A stretch of 13,495 nt of DNA from Hyphomicrobiales bacterium (GTDB taxonomy: Bacteria; Pseudomonadota; Alphaproteobacteria; Rhizobiales; Devosiaceae). This document shows positions 1-6,382 of the stretch, piece after piece. Each line of letters begins with the position of its first letter. The first letter of the stretch is position 1. The notes beneath the pieces were generated by a model, which was not told the origin of the DNA, ran no database searches, and saw only the letters and a program-made list of their open reading frames with translations. A program made the translations under genes and the position numbers. The stretch covers positions 1 to 13,495 of the forward strand of contig WFOP01000152.1 in the NCBI GenBank assembly GCA_015487985.1, written 5' to 3'.

Positions 1-4
1 CTCC

Positions 5-39
5 CAAAAGTGGGTAGCGGTTTTGGGATAAAAGACATG
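5..39 (+). repeat. Left copy of a 35-bp inverted repeat flanking carD
   Basis: Bases 5-39 recur as the reverse complement at 867-901 with 33 of 35 positions identical; the mismatches are at 11 and 36. The core includes TAGCGGTTTTGGGATAAAAG. From memory it resembles dispersed intergenic repeats of rhizobial genomes (the RIME-like class), but I could not search. The copy starts near the window edge, so a longer element may extend leftward. Confidence 0.8.
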
Positions 40-52
40 CAAAAACAAAAGA

Positions 53-94
53 TAAAGTATGTTGAGTGAATACTATTGAACGCAACATGCTTTA
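53..94 (+). promoter_or_regulatory. Hairpin in the carD leader
   Basis: TAAAGTATGTTG (53-64) pairs with CAACATGCTTTA (83-94), giving a 12-bp stem with one U-G wobble (T58/G89) and an 18-base loop. The Shine-Dalgarno AGGAG lies 10 bases downstream, at 105-109. If transcribed, it would form an RNA hairpin just before the ribosome site. As DNA it could be an operator. No T-tract follows, so it is not an intrinsic terminator. Pairing is seen directly; function is inference. Confidence 0.5.
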
Positions 95-117
95 GCGTAA
101 AAACAGGAGTATGCCAG

Positions 118-720
118 ATGGCAGCGAAAAAAACCATGCAACGGGCCGGATTCAAAACCAACGAATATGTGGTTTATCCCGCCCACGGTGTTGGCCAGAT
201 AACGTCCATTGAAGAACAGGAAATTGCCGGAATGAATCTGGAACTGTTCGTTATCAATTTTGAACAGGACAAACTCACCCTTCGCGTGCCGGTTGCAAAA
301 GTAAAAAGCGTCAATCTGCGCAAACTTGCCACTGATGAGGATGTAACCCGCGCCCTGAAAACAGTAACCGGCCGCGCCCGCGTCAAACGCACCATGTGGA
401 GCCGGCGCGCCCAGGAATATGAAGCCAAAATCAACTCCGGGGATCTGGATTATATTTCAGAAGTGGTGCGCGATCTTTATCGTTCCGAAGACCAGCCTGA
501 ACAATCCTATTCCGAGCGCCAGCTTTTCGAACAGGCAATGGATCGCATGTCGCGCGAAATTTCGGTGGTGCGTAAAGTAACCCTGACCGAAGGTGAACAG
601 GTGATTCTCAAAGAACTTGCCAAAAGTCCCCGGCGTGGTCCAAAAACCGACACCCCCCCTGCCGATACCGCAACCGAGGGTAAAACCGGGGGCACTGATG
701 GCAGCGAAGCTGCCGCCTGA
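118..720 (+). CDS. carD: CarD/CdnL family transcriptional regulator
   Basis: This 200-residue protein matches the CarD/CdnL family, which binds the RNA polymerase beta subunit and stabilises open complexes, notably at rRNA promoters. The N-terminal Tudor-like RNAP-interaction domain covers about residues 10-70 (NEYVVYPAHGVGQI, then LRVPVAKV). The helical DNA-binding domain follows and includes the tryptophan-containing MWSRRAQEYEAKI segment. The last 30 or so residues form a Pro/Thr/Gly/Ala-rich, probably disordered tail. I chose the ATG at 118 because AGGAG (105-109) sits 8 bases upstream and the family begins near this point. The in-frame TTG at 76 lies in the leader hairpin loop, and the ATG at 111 is out of frame. 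The gene is monocistronic, closed by a terminator at 751. Confidence 0.93.
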   Translation: MAAKKTMQRAGFKTNEYVVYPAHGVGQITSIEEQEIAGMNLELFVINFEQDKLTLRVPVAKVKSVNLRKLATDEDVTRALKTVTGRARVKRTMWSRRAQEYEAKINSGDLDYISEVVRDLYRSEDQPEQSYSERQLFEQAMDRMSREISVVRKVTLTEGEQVILKELAKSPRRGPKTDTPPADTATEGKTGGTDGSEAAA

Positions 721-750
721 CACCAGCACCCATCAATTATTGATAACTTT

Positions 751-775
751 AACCAGCCCAACGGGCTGGTTTTTG
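751..775 (+). terminator. Rho-independent terminator of carD
   Basis: AACCAGCCC (751-759) and GGGCTGGTT (763-771) form a perfect 9-bp stem with a 3-base loop. It is followed by a T-rich run (770-774, then GTTT). It lies 31 bases after the carD stop, so it ends the carD transcript. Confidence 0.93.
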
Positions 776-866
776 TTTGGCGGTCCCTTTGTTTAAGTGC
801 CCCCCAAGCACCTCCGCTTAAAGCAACTCTGGCCCACACAATCCGCCCGAGCAATCCCGCTTAAAA

Positions 867-901
867 CATCTCTTTTATCCCAAAACCGCTACCCGCTTTT
901 G
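867..901 (-). repeat. Right copy of the 35-bp inverted repeat
   Basis: This is the reverse complement of 5-39 with two mismatches. It lies between the carD terminator and the 3' end of the minus-strand M48 gene. On the minus strand it continues into two TTTAAGCGG-like words (complements at 814-822 and 857-865), so the element may be longer than the matched core. No transposase is nearby. Confidence 0.8.
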
Positions 902-970
902 ACAGATATGCTTCAGGCGCCACCATGACAGGCCTGTGCCCCGACACAACAACAGGGCCTGAAAAAACAA

Positions 971-2473
971 TTAGCGCACCTGAACAATTTTATAGGACTG
1001 ACCTGCCACCACAGGGTCCCCGGACAGCAGATTATTCAGCAACAAAAACAAGGTTTTTCCATTTGGCAAATTGCTCATATTTTGCGCCAGCGTATCCGCA
1101 TTATCCCCCGGTCCGGCAACAACCAGCCTCACGGTTACCTGCCGAATAGCCCTTAAATCACTGGCCTTTGTTTGCCGAAAACTGCTGATCGTGCTGCTGG
1201 CGCCCGCTTTGAATTGAGGCGACTGGCTACGGGCGGCAAAAATGAACCGATAAACCTTGCCCTGAAATCTCAGCGCCGTTACCCGAAATGCCCACTGCTC
1301 GGTTTTGGCAATGCCCGAAGCCATTTCCACGCCGTTGTGGCGTTCCCGCTTCACACTGCGCGCATCAAGCCCGGCAATCCAGCCTGATTTCAAATAGTCC
1401 TCCAGATCCATGGACCGGGGCACTTCCGCACTGTCAAAACGCACCGCCTCTCCATCCCCGGCAACCCCCACCACGGCATCCCTCAGATTTTGCAACTCAA
1501 ATCGTTCGGGCACCGAAAATGTGAATTTGAGATCCGGGTGAATAAAGCGTTGGCCAACAATAGCCCCCTGCTCAGGACTGTCTCCAAACAAAATCCCATC
1601 AATCGCGGCCATATATCCGGCCCGGTCCACTTCAACCAGACCCGGCGCCCCAAAACTGCTTGCCGCTTCTTCGGCCCGCTGAATTCTGTTCGGTGTTGAG
1701 GGGTGCGTCGACAAAAAATCATCCCCTTGAGTTTCCGCCACCGTGCCAAAACTGGCATATCGGTTCATCGCCGCCAGAAAACGCGCAGCCGCGTGGGGGT
1801 CATATCCGGCCCGGCCGGCGATAAGCACCCCCTCTTCATCCGCTGAAAGCTCCTGACCCTGAGAAAATGCCGCAAGGGAGAGCCGCGAACGGGCCACCCC
1901 CTGATCGGTTTGTGCATTGCCCCCCAACACCCCGGTTATCACCCTGTCAACCAGTTGACTGGTTGCTGCCCGGCTGGTGCGTGCACGGGCATGGCGCAAC
2001 GTCACATGGGCAATTTCGTGGGACAAAACCGCCGCCAGTTCACTGGTATCATTGGCCAGCGCCAGAATTCCGCGCGTCACATAAATAAACCCGCCGGGCA
2101 GGGCAAAAGCATTGACCTGCGGCGAATTCAAAATCGTGATCCTGAATGAGGTTTTGGGTTGCTGCGCTGCCACCAGCAGTCTTGAAACAACCTGCTCCAA
2201 CATAATTTCGGTGCGCCGATGGGAATATTCCCCACCATAAGAGGCAACAATGATCGGATGTTCACGCCGGCCAATAACCGCATCAGAGGGCAGCGTGCCA
2301 CTTGGCACGGCCTGGGGTTGCCCCACCCCGGTTTGAGAAACGCTTATGTTCGATGGCCCCAGAAAAGTCGAACAGGCCGAAAGTGCAAAAATCCCTGATG
2401 CCAACACCAGTGCCCGCATGGTTTTGGGAACTGTTTTGGATTTCAGCAGTTGTGGCCACAAGGTTTTGCTCAT
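971..2473 (-). CDS. M48 family metalloprotease, predicted lipoprotein
   Basis: The 500-residue protein starts with a lipoprotein signal: a basic n-region, a hydrophobic stretch and lipobox LSAC with Cys34 as the lipidated residue. The zinc site is HEIAH (residues 152-156) with the third ligand in the downstream ELSAD motif (208-212), as in Ste24p/BepA-type M48 peptidases. A THPSTPNRI segment, also typical, follows. The C-terminal 200 residues form a non-catalytic domain seen in alphaproteobacterial homologues. The expected role is outer-membrane or periplasmic protein quality control; the substrate is unknown. The ATG overlaps the stop of the upstream nuclease-like gene (TAATG at 2471-2475), so the two are translationally coupled. 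A shorter start at Met19 would still keep the signal. No convincing terminator is seen downstream. Confidence 0.9.
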   Translation of the reverse strand: MSKTLWPQLLKSKTVPKTMRALVLASGIFALSACSTFLGPSNISVSQTGVGQPQAVPSGTLPSDAVIGRREHPIIVASYGGEYSHRRTEIMLEQVVSRLLVAAQQPKTSFRITILNSPQVNAFALPGGFIYVTRGILALANDTSELAAVLSHEIAHVTLRHARARTSRAATSQLVDRVITGVLGGNAQTDQGVARSRLSLAAFSQGQELSADEEGVLIAGRAGYDPHAAARFLAAMNRYASFGTVAETQGDDFLSTHPSTPNRIQRAEEAASSFGAPGLVEVDRAGYMAAIDGILFGDSPEQGAIVGQRFIHPDLKFTFSVPERFELQNLRDAVVGVAGDGEAVRFDSAEVPRSMDLEDYLKSGWIAGLDARSVKRERHNGVEMASGIAKTEQWAFRVTALRFQGKVYRFIFAARSQSPQFKAGASSTISSFRQTKASDLRAIRQVTVRLVVAGPGDNADTLAQNMSNLPNGKTLFLLLNNLLSGDPVVAGQSYKIVQVR

Positions 2474-3294
2474 TACAAACGCGCCAGAATTTCGATTTGT
2501 TCGGGATGCGTCACTTCCATGCGCGGCCCGTCGCGCTGATCAATCCATCCGCGCACCCGCACCAAAGCGTCCTTAAGCGCCAAAGGGTCAACCCCCTCCC
2601 TCTCAAACAATCGCAGTGCCGAGCGTTCAATCACAACGGTAAAATCCTCTTTCCAATAGGGGCCGAAATTCAAATATACACGCGAACCGACCCGATCGGC
2701 ATTCAAAATGCGCCCCTCAACAATTTCATACCGGTCAATCCGCTCCAACAGGCGTTTTGGCTGGTCCCCCTGACGAATGGCATAAAAGTCATCACCTCCC
2801 CATATGCCTTTGCGATCAGCCCGTGCCTGCGCCTCAATCCGATAAAGATCGTCAAGACAAAACCGGTTGTCAAAAAACGAATAGACCCGCGCCAGTCCCG
2901 CCTCGAGCATGGCCCCCTGCACCCATATTTTTTGGTTCTGTGCTGCCTGATCCCCCACGAAAAGATGCCCCAGCACGCGCCCGTGCCGATCCATTTCCTG
3001 CCCCCCGTATAAAATTTCAACGCGCTGTCCCAACACCATTTTCTCAAGCAGATTTTTTGCCTCCTCAGCAAATGGCCACGCTTCAAATCCGTTCCGCCCA
3101 AGGGGCAGTTTTGGCGCCTGAATACCAATCAGGCGCACCCTGGTGTCACTATCAAGCACAACGGTGTCACCATCGGTCACACTGACAACCACACCCCTGG
3201 GGCCGTCGCGCAATCCTTCACATGATTTTGCCAACGAAGGCGTAATGACAGAAGCCAGAATAGACACAAACAGAATTTTCCAAAATTTATTCAA
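2473..3294 (-). CDS. Secreted thermonuclease-family (SNase-like) protein with altered active site
   Basis: The 273-residue protein has a Sec signal peptide (hydrophobic residues 7-20, likely cleavage after SLA at 22) and an SNase fold: DGDT at 41-44, VRLIGIQAPK at 53-62, DRHGR at 102-106 and ADRKGIWG. In staphylococcal nuclease Asp40 and Glu43 follow Arg35 by 5 and 8 residues. Here those places are Gln59 and Lys62, so the metal ligand and the general-base glutamate are replaced, while Arg54 and Arg106 remain. Nuclease activity is therefore doubtful. About 100 residues follow the SNase domain, with an OB-like feel that I cannot assign. The start is TTG at 3294; no ATG precedes the domain, and the signal peptide requires this start. 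It is first in a two-gene operon with the M48 lipoprotein. Confidence 0.85.
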   Translation of the reverse strand: MNKFWKILFVSILASVITPSLAKSCEGLRDGPRGVVVSVTDGDTVVLDSDTRVRLIGIQAPKLPLGRNGFEAWPFAEEAKNLLEKMVLGQRVEILYGGQEMDRHGRVLGHLFVGDQAAQNQKIWVQGAMLEAGLARVYSFFDNRFCLDDLYRIEAQARADRKGIWGGDDFYAIRQGDQPKRLLERIDRYEIVEGRILNADRVGSRVYLNFGPYWKEDFTVVIERSALRLFEREGVDPLALKDALVRVRGWIDQRDGPRMEVTHPEQIEILARL

Positions 3295-3328
3295 GAACCC
3301 GCCCCAATTTGCAGCAAAATTTTCAAAA

Positions 3329-3334
3329 ATTATA
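3329..3334 (-). promoter_or_regulatory. Possible -10 box for the nuclease-M48 operon
   Basis: The minus strand reads TATAAT here, an exact sigma70 -10 hexamer, 34 bases before the TTG start at 3294 and in a very AT-rich stretch. The best upstream -35 match is only TTGGTG with a long 19-base spacer, so the call is tentative. Confidence 0.35.
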
Positions 3335-3479
3335 CTGGAATTTTATTAAACTACACCAAAATACGGCAAAATCATCGCTACCCGGATTTCCTCTCACCAA
3401 CCGCAAATTCTCTTTGCCCAATTCCCGCTCTAAAATATATGCCCCCACACCCATCCATCAAGATTGTTGCGCAAACACC

Positions 3480-3508
3480 TTGCCCCACTCAGGTTCAAAG
3501 GGCTAAAC
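3480..3508 (+). promoter_or_regulatory. Possible promoter of the tRNA-Arg gene
   Basis: TTGCCC (3480-3485) and CTAAAC (3503-3508) are separated by 17 bases and end 25 bases before the tRNA. Both hexamers are imperfect. Position and spacing suit a stable-RNA promoter, but the match is weak. Confidence 0.25.
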
Positions 3509-3533
3509 AAATCATCACGAAAGAACCAAAAAA

Positions 3534-3610
3534 GGTCCCGTAGCTCAGTTGGATAGAGCACCAGATTCCTAATCTGGGGGTCGCGCGTTCGAATCGCGCC
3601 GGGATCACCA
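3534..3610 (+). tRNA. tRNA-Arg (anticodon CCT)
   Basis: The full cloverleaf can be read. The acceptor stem GGTCCCG pairs with CGGGATC through one G-T wobble. The D-arm is TAGCTCAGTTGGATAGAGCA. The anticodon stem CCAGA/TCTGG holds the loop TTCCTAA, with anticodon CCT at 3568-3570, reading AGG. The T-loop is GTTCGAATC. Discriminator A (3607) is followed by an encoded CCA (3608-3610). The gene is solitary, between the minus-strand nuclease operon and the polysaccharide operon. Confidence 0.97.
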
Positions 3611-3756
3611 TTCTATTCGTCTCTCATCACTTTATTGTGTTCATCCCTTTTGCCAAACACAACAAACAGCGATATCGCCCTTTGCCCGCAAATATATTCA
3701 CCAGGGCAGAACCAAAGCCCACAGATTTGTTCAAACGCCTGAAATTGCACCATTCC

Positions 3757-3792
3757 CCCTGTTTTCCACACTAAACACATAGAAAAACAGGG
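3757..3792. repeat. 9-bp inverted repeat upstream of the polysaccharide operon
   Basis: CCCTGTTTT (3757-3765) and AAAACAGGG (3784-3792) are perfect inverted arms with an 18-base spacer. No T-run follows on either strand, so it is more likely a protein-binding site or a chance hairpin than a terminator. Confidence 0.4.
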
Positions 3793-3840
3793 AAATCATC
3801 CAACTCTCTGAAGCCGGTTTTCGGCAATTATTCGTAAAAT

Positions 3841-3875
3841 TTTAGCTAAATTACATAGGGTTAGCGGTTAACCCT
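3841..3875. promoter_or_regulatory. Palindrome cluster, possible operator of the polysaccharide operon
   Basis: TTTAGCTAAA (3841-3850) is a perfect 10-bp palindrome. Six bases on, AGGGTTA (3857-3863) and TAACCCT (3869-3875) form a 7-bp inverted repeat around GCGGT, and inside it GGTTAACC (3866-3873) is a second, overlapping palindrome. The cluster ends 87 bases before the first operon ATG. This is consistent with a dimeric regulator site near the promoter; no particular regulator can be named. Confidence 0.4.
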
Positions 3876-3962
3876 AACAAGTCTTTAACATTGCACCAAC
3901 AATGTAAGCCTCTATTTTTCATCGCAGGTTACTTGTGGCAATTAACGCTAGGAACAGGCAAT

Positions 3963-5831
3963 ATGCCCACTTTCCAAAACATTCGGAATCCGACTGAACG
4001 CCCCCCTTTTGATGCGGGCGCGGACTCTGTGCACACAAATTTACCCCCCCAATCCCTGATTGCCATTGGCCCGCTATTTGCCACCCTTTGGCAGCGCAAA
4101 GGCCTGATTACCTTTATCACGGCAGCATTTGTCGCCCTTGCATTCCTCTACATCACCATCACCCCAAAAACCTATACGGCAACCGGCGTCATCGTAATTG
4201 ATCCCCAACAGGTGCAGGTGCTGGCATCAGAATCCGCTATTTCAGGCATTGGGGCCAACAGCGCCGCCATCGCTTCACAGGTGGAAATCATCCAGTCACG
4301 CACGCTGGTGGAAAAGGTATTTTTCGAACAGGGCTATATTGCTGATCCCGAATTCGCCAAAACCCGCCTGCTTTCCGTTATCCTTAGCCTGTTCACCCCT
4401 CCAGAACCGGCAACAAATGCACAAATATTCAACAATTTCTGGAAACGCTTAAAGGTTGAACGCCAGGGACTGACATATGTTATCAACGTCAGCTTTTCCT
4501 CCCAGAATGCACAAAAATCAGCCCGGATCGTCAATGCCATTATTGCCGCGTACATGGGTTCACAAGTGGCGGAAAAGTCGGACGCCAACGCACAGGTTTC
4601 AGAACTGTTGAGCGCTCAGATGCAGGGCTTGCGCGCCGAACTCTCACAAAAAGAAGCGGCGGTTGAGGCCTTCAAACAGGCCAACAATATCCTGAGCGTG
4701 GGAACCGGGGGCACCTTGCTGCAAAGCCAGATTGAACAGCTCAGCGCCCAGCTTGTGGTGGCACGCGAACTGGCCCGCGCCGCCAATAACCGTTATCTGC
4801 AAGTTGCCGCCATTGATGCAGATTCAGCCCCCCTTTTTTCACTGTTTAAGCTTCTTACGGACACAAATTCAGCGTCTCTAAGAACGAGTTATACCCAATC
4901 CTCTTTGGCCCTTTCTTCTCTTCAGGCACGCCTTGGCCCCCGCCACCCCAGCCTTCAGGTGGCCTCAGCAGAACTGACCCGCCTTGAAAACCTCATTCGC
5001 AGCGAAGCACGCACAGTGCTGACACAAATTGCAAATGAAAAGGATTTGACCCAAACCAACGCCGACAACACCGAACTTGAACTGGCAGCTCTGAGCAGGG
5101 AAAATTCCCTGTCAAACCAGAAGGAAGTGGCGCTGCGCGATCTTGAACGTCAGGCTGAGGCGACCCGTCTGGTGCTGGAACAACTCATCAGCCGCGAAAA
5201 AGAAACCGGGCAACTGGAAAATCTGCAACGCTCTAACGCACGGGTAATTTCAGAGGCGGTCGCCCCCATTTCCCCCACCTGGCCCAAATCACCCCTGTTG
5301 CTGGCCGTTGCCGCATTTTTCGGCCTGGCACTCGGAACCAGTATTGTCCTTTTTCTGGGGCCCAGGGTTTCAAATCAGAACATACATTCTCAACGCACCG
5401 GACCGATAACAAACACCTCGCAGACAGAAGCCGATTACGCGGCCAACGATGACAGCCAGCCCGGCTATGGCCAATATGATCACTATGAAAAACACGGCCC
5501 GATCTATCATTCAAGCGAACTGGATAACGGCGCCCCGGGTCAGTTTTCCCATGAGCCAGTGGCACAGGCCACAAACGGCTCACCGGTTGATTTTGAACAC
5601 GCCGGCCCGACAGATACAGATATAAAACCCGCGCATTACGCGGACCCCGCCAGTTTGTGGACGCGCCGCGCGGCCGGTGAACCTTACGATGCACCGGCAA
5701 CTCACGGGGTCACTTCAACAGGGGACACAGCCCCCAATTCTTCACGCATCACGCCCCCTCACAAGCGAATAACCCGGGAAAGTTTTGTAACCGAACTGAA
5801 AAGAAGGCGGGAGCAAAATGCAATCAGATAA
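3963..5831 (+). CDS. Wzz/GumC-type polysaccharide chain-length determinant, no kinase domain
   Basis: From the ATG at 3963 (AGGA at 3950-3953) the product has 622 residues. The layout is that of a polysaccharide co-polymerase: a short cytoplasmic N-terminus, TM1 (about 47-68), a Wzz domain starting at TYTATGVIVIDP, a long periplasmic part with coiled-coil-prone Gln/Glu/Ala-rich helices, a GumC-like LGPRHPSL segment, and the Pro-rich SPTWPKSP motif before TM2 (about 444-468). It would set polymer length with Wzy. Unlike BY-kinase fusions there is no Walker A or B after TM2. Instead about 150 hydrophilic residues carry seven tyrosines (492-575) and end in a basic helix-like segment. An in-frame TTG at 3891 would add 24 residues but lacks a good ribosome site. 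Confidence 0.88.
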   Translation: MPTFQNIRNPTERPPFDAGADSVHTNLPPQSLIAIGPLFATLWQRKGLITFITAAFVALAFLYITITPKTYTATGVIVIDPQQVQVLASESAISGIGANSAAIASQVEIIQSRTLVEKVFFEQGYIADPEFAKTRLLSVILSLFTPPEPATNAQIFNNFWKRLKVERQGLTYVINVSFSSQNAQKSARIVNAIIAAYMGSQVAEKSDANAQVSELLSAQMQGLRAELSQKEAAVEAFKQANNILSVGTGGTLLQSQIEQLSAQLVVARELARAANNRYLQVAAIDADSAPLFSLFKLLTDTNSASLRTSYTQSSLALSSLQARLGPRHPSLQVASAELTRLENLIRSEARTVLTQIANEKDLTQTNADNTELELAALSRENSLSNQKEVALRDLERQAEATRLVLEQLISREKETGQLENLQRSNARVISEAVAPISPTWPKSPLLLAVAAFFGLALGTSIVLFLGPRVSNQNIHSQRTGPITNTSQTEADYAANDDSQPGYGQYDHYEKHGPIYHSSELDNGAPGQFSHEPVAQATNGSPVDFEHAGPTDTDIKPAHYADPASLWTRRAAGEPYDAPATHGVTSTGDTAPNSSRITPPHKRITRESFVTELKRRREQNAIR

Positions 5832-5885
5832 AACCGGTTGGCCCGAAACCAGAACAAACATTGCCCCGATCACGGGAGCATGCCA

Positions 5886-6380
5886 ATGATCTTGCTTTGT
5901 GTCGGCACTACCGCCCCCTTCAACCGGCTTGTGCGCACACTGGACAAATGGGCCAAACTAAATCCCCAAAAAGAGATTACCGCACAAATTGGCGCGGCCA
6001 CTTTCCACCCTGAAAACATGTCCTATCTGGACTTTTTCCCCTCCGGCCAAATGCGCGATGCGGCCTATGACAGGGCAGAACTTCTGGTATGTGATTTAAG
6101 CGTTGAAACCATTATGCCCGCCACCACACGCGGGCTTGAGGTGCTGGCTCTGCCACGCCTGTCCATTTTTGGTGAAGAAATCGGCATCACCCAGGTCAGC
6201 CTTGCCGCTGAACTCAAGTCCGATGCCTTTATCCGGGTTGCTGAAGACGAAGATCAATTGTTCAACCTGCTCTGCAGGCCCCGCACACCGCTCAAAACCC
6301 ATGCAAATAAACCCCGCGCCATGCAAAATGCCAGAAACCTTCAGTCCAGATTTATCAAATCCCCTGGCAGGGCCGGTTAA
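5886..6380 (+). CDS. Alg13/PssE-like glycosyltransferase family 28 C-terminal-domain protein
   Basis: The 164-residue protein has the length and layout of PssE/EpsF/Alg13-like subunits. It has VGTTAPFNRLV near the start, AQIG followed by P-N-Y-DFF, then LEVLALPR and FGE, where the family has GKPLIVMPR and GEHRND. In PssD/PssE and Alg14/Alg13 pairs this subunit carries the nucleotide-sugar domain and needs a membrane partner. None is adjacent here. The usual glycine-rich HAGxGT motif is replaced by CDLSVET, so donor binding may be altered or lost. I chose the ATG at 5886 because GGGAG (5874-5878) is 7 bases upstream and the fold begins there. ATG 5880 and TTG 5838 are in-frame alternatives. 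The gene lies 54 bases after the Wzz stop. Confidence 0.75.
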   Translation: MILLCVGTTAPFNRLVRTLDKWAKLNPQKEITAQIGAATFHPENMSYLDFFPSGQMRDAAYDRAELLVCDLSVETIMPATTRGLEVLALPRLSIFGEEIGITQVSLAAELKSDAFIRVAEDEDQLFNLLCRPRTPLKTHANKPRAMQNARNLQSRFIKSPGRAG

Positions 6381-6382
6381 AC

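Larger units (their letters stand above)
3611..3962. other. Non-coding leader region between tRNA-Arg and the polysaccharide operon
   Basis: This 352-base stretch has no credible gene. It is AT-rich and contains three inverted-repeat structures, listed separately at 3757-3792, 3841-3850 and 3857-3875. No T-tract terminator for the tRNA was seen. No good -35/-10 pair could be fixed by eye, though the operon promoter should lie here. Confidence 0.6.

Noticed and set aside
801..866. CRISPR-like or tandem repeat from the CCGCTTAAA words
   Set aside because: There are only two 9-base copies (814-822 and 857-865) without regular units. They are better seen as part of the intergenic repeat next to 867-901.
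928..965. Inverted repeat (CAGGCCTGT and ACAGGGCCTG) downstream of the M48 gene as its terminator
   Set aside because: The stem has a bulge and, read on the minus strand, the T-run comes before the hairpin instead of after it, so it does not fit an intrinsic terminator.
925..1149. Small plus-strand gene after the right repeat
   Set aside because: Most of it is antisense to the 3' end of the M48 gene, with no ribosome site and no recognisable protein features.
2302..3012. A 236-codon plus-strand open frame opposite the M48/nuclease junction
   Set aside because: It is antisense to two well-supported genes, spans their junction, and has no recognisable domain or ribosome site.
3868..3888. CtrA-type TTAA-N7-TTAA site upstream of the polysaccharide operon
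   Set aside because: Two TTAA words are present (3868-3871 and 3885-3888), but the gap is 13 bases, not 7.
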